Notes under the pieces: generated by a model
The model's database searches: none
The model's input: the letters and a program-made list of their open reading frames with translations, nothing else
Told to the model about the DNA's origin: nothing
Made by a program: the position numbers and the translations under genes
Part shown: piece after piece, positions 8,386-17,499 of the stretch
Numbering within the stretch: position 1 is the stretch's first letter
How the letters are laid out: every line of letters begins with the position of its first letter
Assembly (NCBI GenBank): GCA_024234995.1
Contig: JACKNF010000029.1
Location: 1-18,492, forward strand
DNA length: 18,492 nucleotides
Direction of reading: 5' to 3'
Source: Gammaproteobacteria bacterium
GTDB taxonomy: Bacteria > Pseudomonadota > Gammaproteobacteria > Competibacterales > Competibacteraceae

Positions 8386-9719
8386 GGCGCGAGCCTCTTG
8401 ACCGCCTCAGCGAACACCGCACCGCGCTCTTCATAACCGCTGAACATGTCGAAACTGGCACAAGCAGGCGAAAGCAATACACTGTCGCCTGCTTGTGCCA
8501 ATTCTCCCGCCTTCACCACAGCCTGTTCCATATCGGCGGCAGGATGTAACGGGACGCTGCCGCTCAATGCGGCTGCAATCAATGATGCATCACGGCCGAT
8601 CAGCACCACCGCCCGCGCTTTGCCGGTCAAAGCCGCACGCAACGGCATGAAGTCTTGATTTTTGCCATCGCCACCGGCGATCAGTACCACCTGGCCTGGC
8701 AGGCCGCGCACTGCCGCTATGGTTGCACCAACATTGGTGCCTTTAGAGTCGTCGAACCAGCGTACTCCATCACGTTCCCGTACCAGAGCAGTACGATGCG
8801 CCAAGCCCGTGAATTTTCGCAGCGCGGCTAGCATTCCCTCCCGTTTCAAACCGAGCGCATGACCCATCGCCAGTGCTGCTAGCGCATTCGCCAGATTATG
8901 GCCGCCGCTGATCTTCAACTCTGACGCCTCAATCCAGTGTTCGCGACCGCAGGCCAGCCACGTCTCACCACCTTTCCGGCGCAGGCCAAAAGCACCCTCA
9001 CCCGGCTCCCCCAGCGTAAAACGCAGCACCTCACGCCCCGGCTCGACCATCGCCATCACCGCTGGATCATCGGCATTGACCACCATTACGCCATCACCCC
9101 GGAAAATCCGCCGTTTGGCAGCGATGTATTCGTCCAGGCTGTCGTAGCGATCCATATGATCCGGGCTAATGTTCAATACTGTGGCCACGTGTGCATTCAG
9201 ATTATGCGTCGTCTCCAATTGAAAGCTGGACAACTCCAGCACGTATAACGCAGATAAATCAGCCTGCAGCCACAAATCCAGCGCCGGCATCCCGAGATTG
9301 CCACCGACCGCCGCTGGGACCCCGCTTTGCCCGGCCATCAATCCCAGCAGAGTCGTGACGGTGCTCTTGCCATTGGAACCAGTGATGGCAGCGATAGGTG
9401 CTTTGGTCAGGCGCGCTAGTAATTCGATATCGCCCCAAACAGGAATACCTTGCGCTGCCGCTTCAGCAATAACCGGCGTTTTCACGGACACACCCGGGCT
9501 GACGATCAATCGCGAAGCACGCGCAAACAGCGCTGGATCAAAGCCACCCAAATAGCAAGGCACCTCTGAGAACTCCATCTGGAATGCCGCCAGACCGGGG
9601 GGGTTAATACGGCTATCGATCACGGCAAACGCTGTGCCCAGCGCTTTCAGCGCCCGCGCAGCCGACAAGCCGCTTTTGCCGAGCCCAATCACCAGTGTCA
9701 TTCCATCCAGTCGCAACAT
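8379..9719 (-). CDS. murD: UDP-N-acetylmuramoyl-L-alanine--D-glutamate ligase MurD
   Basis: Cytoplasmic Mur ligase adding D-glutamate to UDP-MurNAc-L-Ala. The 446-residue product has the N-terminal GLGKSGLSA Rossmann-like motif (12-20), the ATP loop ITGSNGKST (112-120), SSFQLETT, NISPDHMDRY and a C-terminal LLSPACASFDMFSGYEERG region that is typical of MurD. ATG 9719 has no clear Shine-Dalgarno; Met7 is a possible alternative start. Spacing to mraY is 24 bp, and the stop is overlapped by ftsW. Confidence 0.98.
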   Translation of the reverse strand: MLRLDGMTLVIGLGKSGLSAARALKALGTAFAVIDSRINPPGLAAFQMEFSEVPCYLGGFDPALFARASRLIVSPGVSVKTPVIAEAAAQGIPVWGDIELLARLTKAPIAAITGSNGKSTVTTLLGLMAGQSGVPAAVGGNLGMPALDLWLQADLSALYVLELSSFQLETTHNLNAHVATVLNISPDHMDRYDSLDEYIAAKRRIFRGDGVMVVNADDPAVMAMVEPGREVLRFTLGEPGEGAFGLRRKGGETWLACGREHWIEASELKISGGHNLANALAALAMGHALGLKREGMLAALRKFTGLAHRTALVRERDGVRWFDDSKGTNVGATIAAVRGLPGQVVLIAGGDGKNQDFMPLRAALTGKARAVVLIGRDASLIAAALSGSVPLHPAADMEQAVVKAGELAQAGDSVLLSPACASFDMFSGYEERGAVFAEAVKRLAPC

Positions 9720-9743
9720 ATATAAACTTTAAGCGCTAAAGCC

Positions 9744-10829
9744 TTAACGAATTTTCAACGTTGCCAGCCCAAAAAGCACCAGCACAATGGTGATGATCCA
9801 GAAACGGACAATCACGCGCGGCTCCGGCCAACCCTGCAGTTCGAAGTGATGATGCAATGGAGCCATGCGGAAGATGCGCCGGCCTGTCAGCTTAAAAGAA
9901 GCCACCTGCAAGATCACTGATACGGTTTCCATCACAAAGACGCCACCCATCACGAACAGCACCAGCTCTTGGCGTACTGCCACAGCAACGACCCCCAATG
10001 CCGCGCCTAGTGCCAGTGCGCCAACATCGCCCATAAACACCTGGGCTGGATAGGCATTGAACCAAAGGAATCCCAACCCAGCACCCACCAGCGCTCCGCA
10101 GAACACCATTAATTCGCCTACGCCTGGTACATCTGGAATACCGAGATACTCGGCAAAAATCCGGTTACCGGAAGCGTAGCAGAACACCGCCAGTGCTCCG
10201 GCAACCATGGTAGTAGGCACAATCGCCAGCCCATCCAATCCGTCTGTGAGATTGACAGCGTTACTGGAGCCGACAATGACGAAATACGTCACAGGAATAA
10301 ACAGCCAGCTAAGATTAATTGCTACGCTTTTGAAAAATGGGACGATTAAATCCGTTTCCACCGGCGTTTGGGCAGTAAAGTACAGTAATGCCGCTGCCGC
10401 CAGCCCAGCACAGGATTGCCAGGAATACTTGGCACGCGCTGATAAGCCCTTGGAATTCCGGAGAATCAACTTCTTATAATCATCCACCCAGCCAATCGCA
10501 CCGAACGCCAAGGTGGTGAGCAGCACAATCCAGACATAGCGGTTGCGCGGGTCCGCCCACAGCAAGGTGGCAATGGCAATCGCTACCAGGATGAGCGCCC
10601 CGCCCATAGTCGGAGTACCTGCTTTGGAAAAATGGCTCTTGGGACCATCCTCGCGGATGTGCTGGCCAATCTGATAGCGGCTCAAACGCCGGATCATGGC
10701 GGGCCCGACGATCAGCGAAATAAACAACGCCGTCAGAACACCCAAAATTCCTCGTAAGGTCAAGTATTGGAAAACATTAAAACCTGTATACACATTTTGT
10801 GTCAGCCACTCGGTCAGCAACACCAGCAT
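9744..10829 (-). CDS. mraY: Phospho-MurNAc-pentapeptide transferase MraY
   Basis: Polytopic inner-membrane enzyme that transfers phospho-MurNAc-pentapeptide to undecaprenyl phosphate, making lipid I. The 361-residue product has about ten membrane helices, GTPTMGG (71-77), the acidic pair in WVDDYKK (114-120), NLTDGLDG (193-200), FMGDVG (265-270) and the histidine motif HHHFE (326-330). These are the catalytic and nucleotide-binding motifs of the family. The length equals the usual 360. ATG 10829 shares one base with the murF stop codon (TGATG), so it is probably translated by reinitiation after murF. Confidence 0.99.
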   Translation of the reverse strand: MLVLLTEWLTQNVYTGFNVFQYLTLRGILGVLTALFISLIVGPAMIRRLSRYQIGQHIREDGPKSHFSKAGTPTMGGALILVAIAIATLLWADPRNRYVWIVLLTTLAFGAIGWVDDYKKLILRNSKGLSARAKYSWQSCAGLAAAALLYFTAQTPVETDLIVPFFKSVAINLSWLFIPVTYFVIVGSSNAVNLTDGLDGLAIVPTTMVAGALAVFCYASGNRIFAEYLGIPDVPGVGELMVFCGALVGAGLGFLWFNAYPAQVFMGDVGALALGAALGVVAVAVRQELVLFVMGGVFVMETVSVILQVASFKLTGRRIFRMAPLHHHFELQGWPEPRVIVRFWIITIVLVLFGLATLKIR

Positions 10830-12229
10830 CAGCCATGTCCCCCCTGTTCACCAGAAAATCCTTCTGGTGCCGCTAACGCTGTTACTACCCGTTCCATCCG
10901 CATCCCCCGTGAACCTTTAACCAATATCACTGACGCTTCGCCCTTGTTCTGGAGATCGCGATCCAGCACGGCAATCAGCGTCTCTATCGTTGCAAAATGT
11001 TCCCCGCCCGCGCCAAATGCGTCAACGGCTGCCCGGCTATGTTCACCTAGCGCATACAATCGTTCGAAACCCGCCGTGCGGGCATCTTGCCCGGATTTGG
11101 CGTGCAATGTATCCGCAGACGGCCCCAGCTCCCGCATATCGCCAAGCACCAGCCACTTGTGGCCTGGCTCGCCACTGACCGTCTGCAGCGCTGCTGTCAG
11201 CGAAGCAGGGTTGGCATTGTAGGCGTCATGAATCACCACCACACCATCCTGCCGGCCGCGCAAGCGCTGCAAACGGCCGCTGACACCTTGTAATCCTTCC
11301 AGCCCCTGGCATACCTCGTCCAGCGTTGCACCCACCACCAGCGCTGCGGCTGCCGCGGCCAACGCATTGCGGATGTTGTGCGCGGCAGGCACGGGGAGAC
11401 GAACCTCAATCTCTCCAGCCGCTGTGGTCAGTTGAAAACGAGAGCAGTGGCGCTGCATTCAGAATCCGGCCGCTCACCGCCGCAGGCTGATCCAGCCAAA
11501 ATCGACCACTCGCCGCCCTGCGTTCAAATCCATCCAGTAATCCAGCATACGGATCATCCCGGTTGATGATCGCTCCGCCAGCCGCATCAAGCCCTTGAAA
11601 ATCTCACGCCTTGCACGTGCTACCCGGCAACGTCGCCAAAGCCTTCCAAATGACGAGGCCGGCATTGATAATGATTGCCACATCAGGCCGTGCAGCCAAC
11701 CTCGTCAGGTAAGCAATTTCACCATGATGATTGGCGCCCATTTCAATCACTGCATAAGCATGCTCTTCTTGCAAACGCAATAGAGTCAGCGGAACACCAA
11801 TGTCATTGTTAAGGTTACCTTCGGTCGCCAAAGCCGGGCCACGCACCCGCAGAATGGCGGCAATCATCTCCTGAGCGTGGTCTTGCCATTACTTCCGGTT
11901 AACGCGATCAAAGGTTGCTTTAAAGCGGGAACGCCATGCTGCAGCTAGTTGACCCAATGCCAGCCGGTGTCGGCAACCCGTACCTGGGGCAGCAGATCAG
12001 CTACCATTAGCCGGCTGACAATGCGCCGCACAAGCCCGCGCTCTGTTCGCGAGCAGGAATGAAATCATGGCCATCGAAATTCAGTCCCGTCAGCGCGACA
12101 AACAACGCCGCCGGAGGGTAATCGGCGACTGTCACGTACTGACCGTGCTAAAGACACGTTACTCCGCGCTCCATGCGCCACTCAAAAGTCCGGCCATTTC
12201 CAAGCAAAAGGCGTCGATAAGTCCGTCAC
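10829..12229 (-). pseudogene. murF: UDP-MurNAc-tripeptide--D-Ala-D-Ala ligase MurF, frame broken as sequenced
   Basis: Mur ligase adding D-Ala-D-Ala to UDP-MurNAc-tripeptide. The C-terminal 209 residues are open (10829-11458: HNIRNALAAAA, DAYNANPASL, VKGSRGMRMERV), as is a middle piece (11604-11867: GNLNNDIGVPLTLLRL, VIEMGANHHGEIAYLTRL). The ATP loop TGSNGKTT lies at about 11,878-11,901 in another frame, and LFVALTGLNFDGHDF at about 12,062-12,106 in another. Threading by eye needs about 15 single-base corrections, mostly in short runs (for example GTCAT to GTCCAT near 11,652, GGGTA to GGGGTA near 11,623, TTGATG to TTGGATG near 11,589). The inferred start is GTG 12229, directly after the murE stop TAA (12230-12232). 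Expected length is about 465 residues, normal for MurF. An essential gene with all motifs kept suggests consensus errors rather than a true pseudogene. Confidence 0.85.
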
Positions 12230-13774
12230 TTACGCAACCTCGCGCTCAGTGGAAAACAGAAATTCGCGCGCCACCGTCCGGTCGCTGAAGGGCAAGCGCT
12301 CGACACCGATGATTTGATAGTCTTCATGCCCTTTGCCAGCAATTAGAACGATGTCACCCGCTTCAGCTTCGTAGCGCACCAAGAATGGCGGCGCGCCGGT
12401 CGCAGATTACCATCGTTATCGCCTGGATGCCATCCCAGACAGAACATCCTCGACAATGCATTGCATTCTCAGTACGCGGATTGTCGTCGGTCACGATCAC
12501 CCGATCCGCCAACCGCTCAGCAACAGCCCCCATCAATGGCCGCTTACCGGGGTCGCGATCACCTCCGCAACCGAACACGCACCACAGCCGGTTTCGACGG
12601 CCATGCTCGCGCAGGGCACGCAACACCTGCTCCAAGGCATGCGGCGTATGGGCATAGTCGATCACCACCAGCGGCTGGCCAGCCTTGCCGCCCAAGCGCT
12701 CCATCCGCCCTGGCGCCGTTTCTGTTCGCGCCAGCCGCATCAGTGCTTCATCAAACGGCATGTCCAGTGCTAGCAAAACGGCCAGGGCTGCCAATAGGTT
12801 GCTGGCGTTAAAGCGCCCCAGCAGCCCTGCCTGCAACTCACCATTGCCCCAGGGCGAGCGGATTTATAGCGCAAGCCATTCGTTGTCAATTCCAGATGTT
12901 CGCCCCAGACCCTCGATCCAACCGCTCCGGCAGCGTTGACGCTCGCGAAGACCATAAACGATGAGCCCCCGCATCCGTGAATTTGCATTTCATGAGCAGC
13001 CGTGCCCAAAACTGCATCATCACCGTTCAGTACAGCCCAATCGGCCGATGATCGACAAACAGCCGAGCGTTTAGCCGCCGCATAGGCATCGAGTGTCCCG
13101 TGATAATCCAAATGAGTCGCGGCTTAACTGAGTCAGTACTGCAACTGCGAAATCAACCCCGTTCACCCGGCCTTGATCCAAGGCGTGTGAAGAAACTTCC
13201 ATCACTGCGTGCCGGCGACTATCCGCCACTAAACCAGCCAGCCAACGCTGCACGGCAGAGCGTATCTGGAGTGGTGTGTAATGAAGGCGAGTTCAATCCG
13301 GCCATGAACACCGCCATTGCCCAGGTACCCAGAATGCCGCAGGTCCGGTTCCGGCATCGCTGAGCGCTGAGCGAGAAAGTGAGCACAAGACGTTTTGCCA
13401 TCAGTGCCGGTGATGCGATACGACGGGCAAGCGCCGGGAGGGTCAACTCTCCGTAAAACCGGCTGGCAATCCAACCAGCTTCTGACGCAGTCCTGACATA
13501 GCCAATAGCAGCATAACGAGCGTCATCAGCTGGCAATACGCCATCCCAAGGCGGTTCCCAGAGCACTGCCAGCACCCCAGCAGACCGCACTGATTCCAGG
13601 AACTCTAAACCATGCCGCTGGCCACCGCGCACTGCGAAAAAAACGTCGCCTGGATGTACAGTCCGGCTATCGAGCAGCAATGTCCTTTCACCGGCTCGAT
13701 CAGCCACGGACACGGGCGTCTCGGCAAAACCCGCCAGCAATTCGCCCAACGTCAGGTGAAGCCATACCGCTCAT
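12230..13774 (-). pseudogene. murE: UDP-MurNAc-L-Ala-D-Glu--meso-DAP ligase MurE, frame broken as sequenced
   Basis: Mur ligase adding the third stem residue. Pieces occur in order in different frames: N-terminal substrate domain (13,415-13,749, LLLDSRTVHPGDVFFAV), ATP loop ITGTDGKTS (about 13,388-13,414), MEVSSHALDQGRVNGVDFAV (in 13,071-13,253), DYHGTLDAYAAAK (in 12,770-13,111), the domain from GRFNASNLLAALAVLLAL to VFGCGGDRDPGKRPLMG (12,363-12,836), and GKGHEDYQIIG with SDRTVAREF (about 12,240-12,360). DNPR at about 12,474-12,485 is the motif that contacts meso-diaminopimelate in this family. The inferred start ATG 13774 (MSGMASPD) follows GAGG at 13783-13786. Even the start region needs a frame correction near 13,750. 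At least ten corrections are needed in all. I infer sequence error because the full domain set survives. Confidence 0.86.
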
Positions 13775-13784
13775 GGCTGTCGCC

Positions 13785-15579
13785 TCATCGGCAAACCGAT
13801 CTGCCCAGCAATTTCATGGTCGGCATATCGTCGGGCGTGACGTATTCAAGATCTGCAAACCCCACCCGTATGGCCGAAACACCGGTGCTGCCACCGTGCC
13901 GCCGTAGTAAGCTCCTCGCCTTTCGGGTCGTCGATCAACGAATCACCATCACCAGGCGGGGATCGCTGGCTGGGGCCATGCCGGCAAACAAGGAGAAATA
14001 ACGGTTTTTGGCATAGCGGCCGTTGACAATCTTATGGGCACTGTGCCGGTTTTGCCCGCCACCCGATAACCGGGGACATCGGCTTTAGCGCCGGTGCCCT
14101 GACCGTCACCGCCTGTTCCAACATCGCCCCGCACCTGTTGCGTTATTTGGCTGACAACACCCGCCGTTCAAGGGCGGGATCAAGAGGCTCCTGGCGTTTG
14201 AGAATGGTCAATGGACGGCGGACACCATCTGCCGCCAGTACAGTATAGGCCTGGGCCAGTTGCAACATATTGACTGAAAAACCATAGCCAAACGAGTGGT
14301 TAGCATGGCCGATTTCGCCGCCCCACTTATTGAAGTGGCGCAATACGCCAGGCTGCTCTCCGATCAGACCCAACCCGGTCAGAGCGCCAAAGCCGATATC
14401 CTTAAATACCTTCCACAACCGTTCTGCAGGCAGCGACAAAGCAATTTTGGTGGTGCCAATATTGCTGGATTTGCTGATGATATGGGTGACGTCAAGGGTG
14501 CCGTAGTTGTGAACATCACGCACCCGGTAACGGCCGATCCGCAATGGGCCTCGTGTATCAACCAAACTAGCCGGGGCCCATTTACCACTCTCCAAGGCCA
14601 TTGCGATAGTGAAGGGCTTCACAGTCGACCCGGGTTCGTAAGCATCCGTGACGGCCCGGTTACGCAACAGATCGCTCTTGAGATCCGCACGATTGTTGGG
14701 ATTGCCTGCAGGTTGATCGACCATTGCCAGAATTTCCCCAGTCTTAACATCAACGATCACCGCTGAGCCAGCTTTGGCGTTATGTTCCATAACCGCTGCC
14801 TTGAGTGCGCGATAGGACTGGTACTGCAAACGCCGGTCGATGCTCAGCGTCAGTTTCCGACCCGGCTGCGGCGACTGGATATTTTCGACATCTTCGACAA
14901 TCCGGCCCAGCCGGTCCTTGATGACCCGCTTTTGGCCAGGGATGCCGCGCAATTGTGTATCGAAAGTCTTTTCCAGACCTTCTTGCCCAACATCGTCGAT
15001 ATCGGTGAACCCCAATAGATGCGACGTCACCTCAGCATCTGGGTAGTAGCGGCGGTATTCGCGCTGCGCGTACACGCCAGGAATGTCAAGCTGTAAAACA
15101 CGCCGCGCTTCGTCAGGTGCCAGATGCCGGCGCAAGTAAACGAACTGGCGAGGTTTTTCGTTTACCGATTGCCGTTCGATATCTGGCGCCAGTTTTTTTT
15201 CCAGGTCTGCTGCCGTCATACCCAACGCCGCAGCCAATTGCGGCCAGCGGGCATGTTGCTCCAGAAAAGCCTTTGGCTCTGCCCAAATAGAATCCACCGG
15301 TGAACTGACCGCCAACGGTTCTCCGTTGCGATCCACGATCATGCCCCGGTGCGCTGGCACTTCAACTACCCGCAGGAAGCGCTCGTCGCCTTGTTCTTGC
15401 AGAAAGTCCTTATGGACAAGTTGCAAGTAGGCAGCGCGCACGACGATACTCGCTGTCACCAGCGCCAGCAGACTCAAAATCAATCCAGCACGAGTCATCG
15501 TCCAGACCCAGGGCTTGCGCAACCGCATTCCTGAAACCCGGCCCCCACGGCCAAAGACGCTATTTTTTGCCCGATTCAT
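13785..15579 (-). CDS. ftsI: Septal transpeptidase FtsI (PBP3), C-terminal part frameshifted
   Basis: Class B penicillin-binding protein that crosslinks septal peptidoglycan with FtsW. The long open part runs to 14,143. Counted from the furthest upstream start (GTG 15603) it has one membrane helix (about 38-58), the pedestal motif RGMIVDRNGEPLAVS (86-100), active-site STVK (326-329) and SSN (379-381). ATG 15579 is my preferred start, but no good Shine-Dalgarno decides between the two; both overlap ftsL. After SAK at 14,146 the frame breaks. KTGT follows at about 14,042-14,053, then GRYAKNRYFSLFAGMAPASD and a tail ending MKLLGRSVCR with stop TGA at 13785-13787. About seven single-base corrections are needed in that tail. 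The rebuilt protein is about 598 residues. Confidence 0.92.
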
Positions 15580-15847
15580 AAGGTGCGATATACAAGACTT
15601 CACCAGGGTCTGGGATCCGCATTTGTAACCGCGTCCGCGCCGTTTCCTCGACAGCGATATCGGTCACCAGCGTGCTTTGCTCGAGCTGTAATAATTCCCA
15701 TTCGATCTCCAGTTGATCCCGTTCCGCCTGCAGCTTTTGCAGTTGAATAAACTGTTGCCGGTTAGTGTGCTGTGTGTAAACCACACCTACTCCAGAGGCG
15801 AGCACAGCACCGGTCAGTAGCACAACCTGGCTAAAGGGGCTGATCAT
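15560..15847 (-). CDS. ftsL: Cell division protein FtsL
   Basis: Small bitopic divisome protein that forms a complex with FtsB and FtsQ. The 95-residue product has a very short N-terminus, a membrane helix at about 7-25 and a periplasmic coiled coil at about 30-75 rich in Gln, Leu and Glu (FIQLQKLQAERDQLEIEWEL is at about 33-52). It ends with RIPDPGEVLYI, typical of the family. ATG 15847 overlaps the rsmH stop by four bases. The sequence of this family is weakly conserved, so topology and place between rsmH and ftsI carry much of the assignment. Confidence 0.94.
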   Translation of the reverse strand: MISPFSQVVLLTGAVLASGVGVVYTQHTNRQQFIQLQKLQAERDQLEIEWELLQLEQSTLVTDIAVEETARTRLQMRIPDPGEVLYIAPYESGKK

Positions 15848-16767
15848 GCCAGCCGTTCCGCAACGCGCAGGAGAGCGCTGCGAGCACGAGGATTGGCTGC
15901 TACCTCAGCAGCGCTGGGCCGTACAAGCCGGCCGGCCATCCGTAAAGTCATACCCTCCGGCGATCCAGTAACCGGTAAATCTAGTGGCCACTCCTGCCCA
16001 TGAACCTGCTCGCGCAAGAACTGCTTGACCATCCGATCCTCCAGCGAATGAAAGCTGATAACGGCTAATCGCCCGCCTGGCGCCAAGATCTGCACTGATT
16101 GCGGCAGGACTGCCGATAATTCACCCAGTTCATCATTAACTACAATCCGGATTGCCTGAAAAGCCCGCGTTGCCGGATGCTTACCTGATTCACGAGTGGG
16201 CGCTGCCGCAGCAATGAGCTCTGCCAGCCGTGCCGTGCTCACAATAGGCGCCTGCTGACGAGCGGCGGCGATGGCACGGGCAATACGCCGATGAAACCGT
16301 TCTTCACCAAATTCCGCAAACACCCGCGCCAGTTCTTTTTCATTAACCTGCGCCAGCCATTCTGCTGCGCTGACGCCCGTAGTCGGATCCATACGCATAT
16401 CCAGCGGTCCATCACGGCTAAAGCTGAAGCCTCGCGCCGGATCATCCAGCTGTGGCGACGACACTCCCAAATCAAGCAGCAATCCATGCACTTGGCCCAT
16501 CCATCCCTGCTCAGCCACCACTTCGGCTAACTGACTGAAGGGCCGCCGTACAAAAACAAACCGGTGATCGCCGCTAAAACGAGCGGCCGCGCATGCTTCC
16601 GCTGCAGGATCTTTATCTAACGCTAGCAATCGTCCTTCAGGACCCAACCGCTCCAGGATAACTGCAGCATGTCCGCCTCGCCCAAAAGCGCCATCGACGT
16701 AATATTTGTCAGGCTTAATATCAAGCGCTGCTAGCGTCTCTGCCAACAAAACCGGCTGGTGTAACAC
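15844..16767 (-). CDS. rsmH: 16S rRNA (cytosine(1402)-N(4))-methyltransferase RsmH
   Basis: SAM-dependent methyltransferase (old name MraW) that methylates C1402 of 16S rRNA in the small ribosomal subunit. The 307-residue product has the SAM loop VDGAFGRGGH (24-33), LALDKDP (48-54), LLDLGVSSPQLDD (97-109), GFSFSRDGPLDMRMD (113-127), HPATRAFQAIRI and ISFHSLEDRMVKQF, all signatures of the family. The start is GTG 16767, giving MLHQPVLL; an ATG a little upstream is out of frame. It begins 21 bp after the mraZ stop and ends overlapping ftsL. Confidence 0.98.
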   Translation of the reverse strand: MLHQPVLLAETLAALDIKPDKYYVDGAFGRGGHAAVILERLGPEGRLLALDKDPAAEACAAARFSGDHRFVFVRRPFSQLAEVVAEQGWMGQVHGLLLDLGVSSPQLDDPARGFSFSRDGPLDMRMDPTTGVSAAEWLAQVNEKELARVFAEFGEERFHRRIARAIAAARQQAPIVSTARLAELIAAAAPTRESGKHPATRAFQAIRIVVNDELGELSAVLPQSVQILAPGGRLAVISFHSLEDRMVKQFLREQVHGQEWPLDLPVTGSPEGMTLRMAGRLVRPSAAEVAANPRARSALLRVAERLA

Positions 16768-16788
16768 TTTTCTGCGTCCATCTATGTC

Positions 16789-17244
16789 TTAAAACGCGAG
16801 CGAATCCAGATCAGGCAAAGGCTCGCTATCCTCATCCCCGCCACCCGCCAACAGGGTCTCACGCCAGACATGCCAGGCTTGCTCATCCCAGATTTCAAAT
16901 TTGTTACCTTGTCCCACCAGCACGACCCGCTTATCCAGGCGGGCAAATTCCCGCAACGGTGCAGGCAGCAAGATTCGACCGCTAGCATCCATACTGCACT
17001 CCTCTGCATGCCCCAGTAACAAGCGTTTCAGCGCGCGCGCGCGGGGATGGGTGCTGGAAAGCTGAATGAGCTTCTGCTCGACGTCCACCCAGACTGACAA
17101 TGGATACAGCAACAGGCACCGATCGAAATCAACTGTCAGGATCAATTCACCTTCGGCTGTATTCAGCAATTGCTGGCGATAGCGAACTGGCACCGATAAC
17201 CGGCCTTTGTTATCCAGCGACAATGGATTGATGCCCCGGAACAA
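16789..17244 (-). CDS. mraZ: Transcriptional regulator MraZ
   Basis: DNA-binding protein of the SpoVT/AbrB fold, known in E. coli to repress the dcw operon from its own promoter. Two swapped-hairpin repeats are visible: LDNKGRLSVPVRYR (about 9-22) and MDASGRILLPAPLR in the second half, with LLLGHAEE before it and FEIWDEQAW near the end. A GTG at 17295 would extend the protein by 17 residues, but that GTG sits within the promoter/operator. The family begins with FRGINPLSLD, so I choose TTG 17244 with AAAGG at 17252-17256, giving 151 residues, the usual length. It is the first gene of the operon. Confidence 0.95.
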   Translation of the reverse strand: MFRGINPLSLDNKGRLSVPVRYRQQLLNTAEGELILTVDFDRCLLLYPLSVWVDVEQKLIQLSSTHPRARALKRLLLGHAEECSMDASGRILLPAPLREFARLDKRVVLVGQGNKFEIWDEQAWHVWRETLLAGGGDEDSEPLPDLDSLAF

Positions 17245-17251
17245 TATCGCA

Positions 17252-17256
17252 CCTTT
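17252..17256 (-). promoter_or_regulatory. Ribosome binding site deciding the mraZ UUG start
   Basis: Minus-strand AAAGG lies seven bases before TTG 17244, the codon just before the conserved FRG of MraZ. There is no ATG in a suitable place, so a UUG start is the best reading. Confidence 0.65.
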
Positions 17257-17270
17257 CGCGTAATCTTGGT

Positions 17271-17305
17271 ACCCTCGTGCCCCACTCCCGCCCACTTTCT
17301 ACCAC
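17271..17305 (-). promoter_or_regulatory. MraZ operator: four GTGGG-like direct repeats, 10-bp period
   Basis: On the minus strand GTGGT, GTGGG, GTGGG and AGGGT begin at 17305, 17295, 17285 and 17275, each five bases apart. MraZ is known to bind TGGGN direct repeats with five-base spacers upstream of mraZ, and this array has exactly that period. It begins two bases past the -10 box, covers the expected transcription start and lies ahead of the mraZ ribosome binding site, fitting autorepression. The two outer repeats are imperfect. Confidence 0.85.
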
Positions 17306-17307
17306 TA

Positions 17308-17337
17308 ACTATAGAAAGGCAAACCCCAGACTGTCAA
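17308..17337 (-). promoter_or_regulatory. Sigma-70 promoter of the dcw operon
   Basis: Minus-strand TTGACA (17332-17337) is a perfect -35 box, followed after 18 bp by TATAGT (17308-17313), one mismatch from consensus. Transcription should start near 17,300, inside the MraZ repeats, giving a leader of about 55 bases before the mraZ UUG. Confidence 0.8.
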
Positions 17338-17452
17338 GAAAACCCTTGAGGTAGTTTTAATAAAAAAACTTTGTATATAACTACTTATATTAATAAATAA
17401 ATAGCGCGCAGCAAATTTATTCACAGATGACACAGCCCAGACGTTTTACAAT

Positions 17453-17468
17453 TCCGGATTTTTCCGGA
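17453..17468. repeat. Paired TCCGGA palindromes
   Basis: TCCGGA at 17453-17458 and again at 17463-17468, separated by TTTT. Because the hexamer is itself a palindrome, the pair is both a direct and an inverted repeat with a 10-bp period, about one helical turn. It lies 32 bp upstream of the rightward -10-like box, so it could bind a regulator, or form a small stem-loop. Function unknown. Confidence 0.4.
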
Positions 17469-17499
17469 TATGCGACAATCTGCAAAACTCAGTGGCCGG

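Noticed and set aside
11474..13749. Several short minus-strand frames that could be read as separate small proteins
   Set aside because: Each contains a consecutive piece of MurE or MurF in the right order, so they are fragments of two broken genes and not a new cluster of small genes.
17244..17295. GTG at 17295 as the mraZ start
   Set aside because: This codon falls within the MraZ repeats, near or upstream of the expected transcript start, and the 17 extra residues are not part of the MraZ family.
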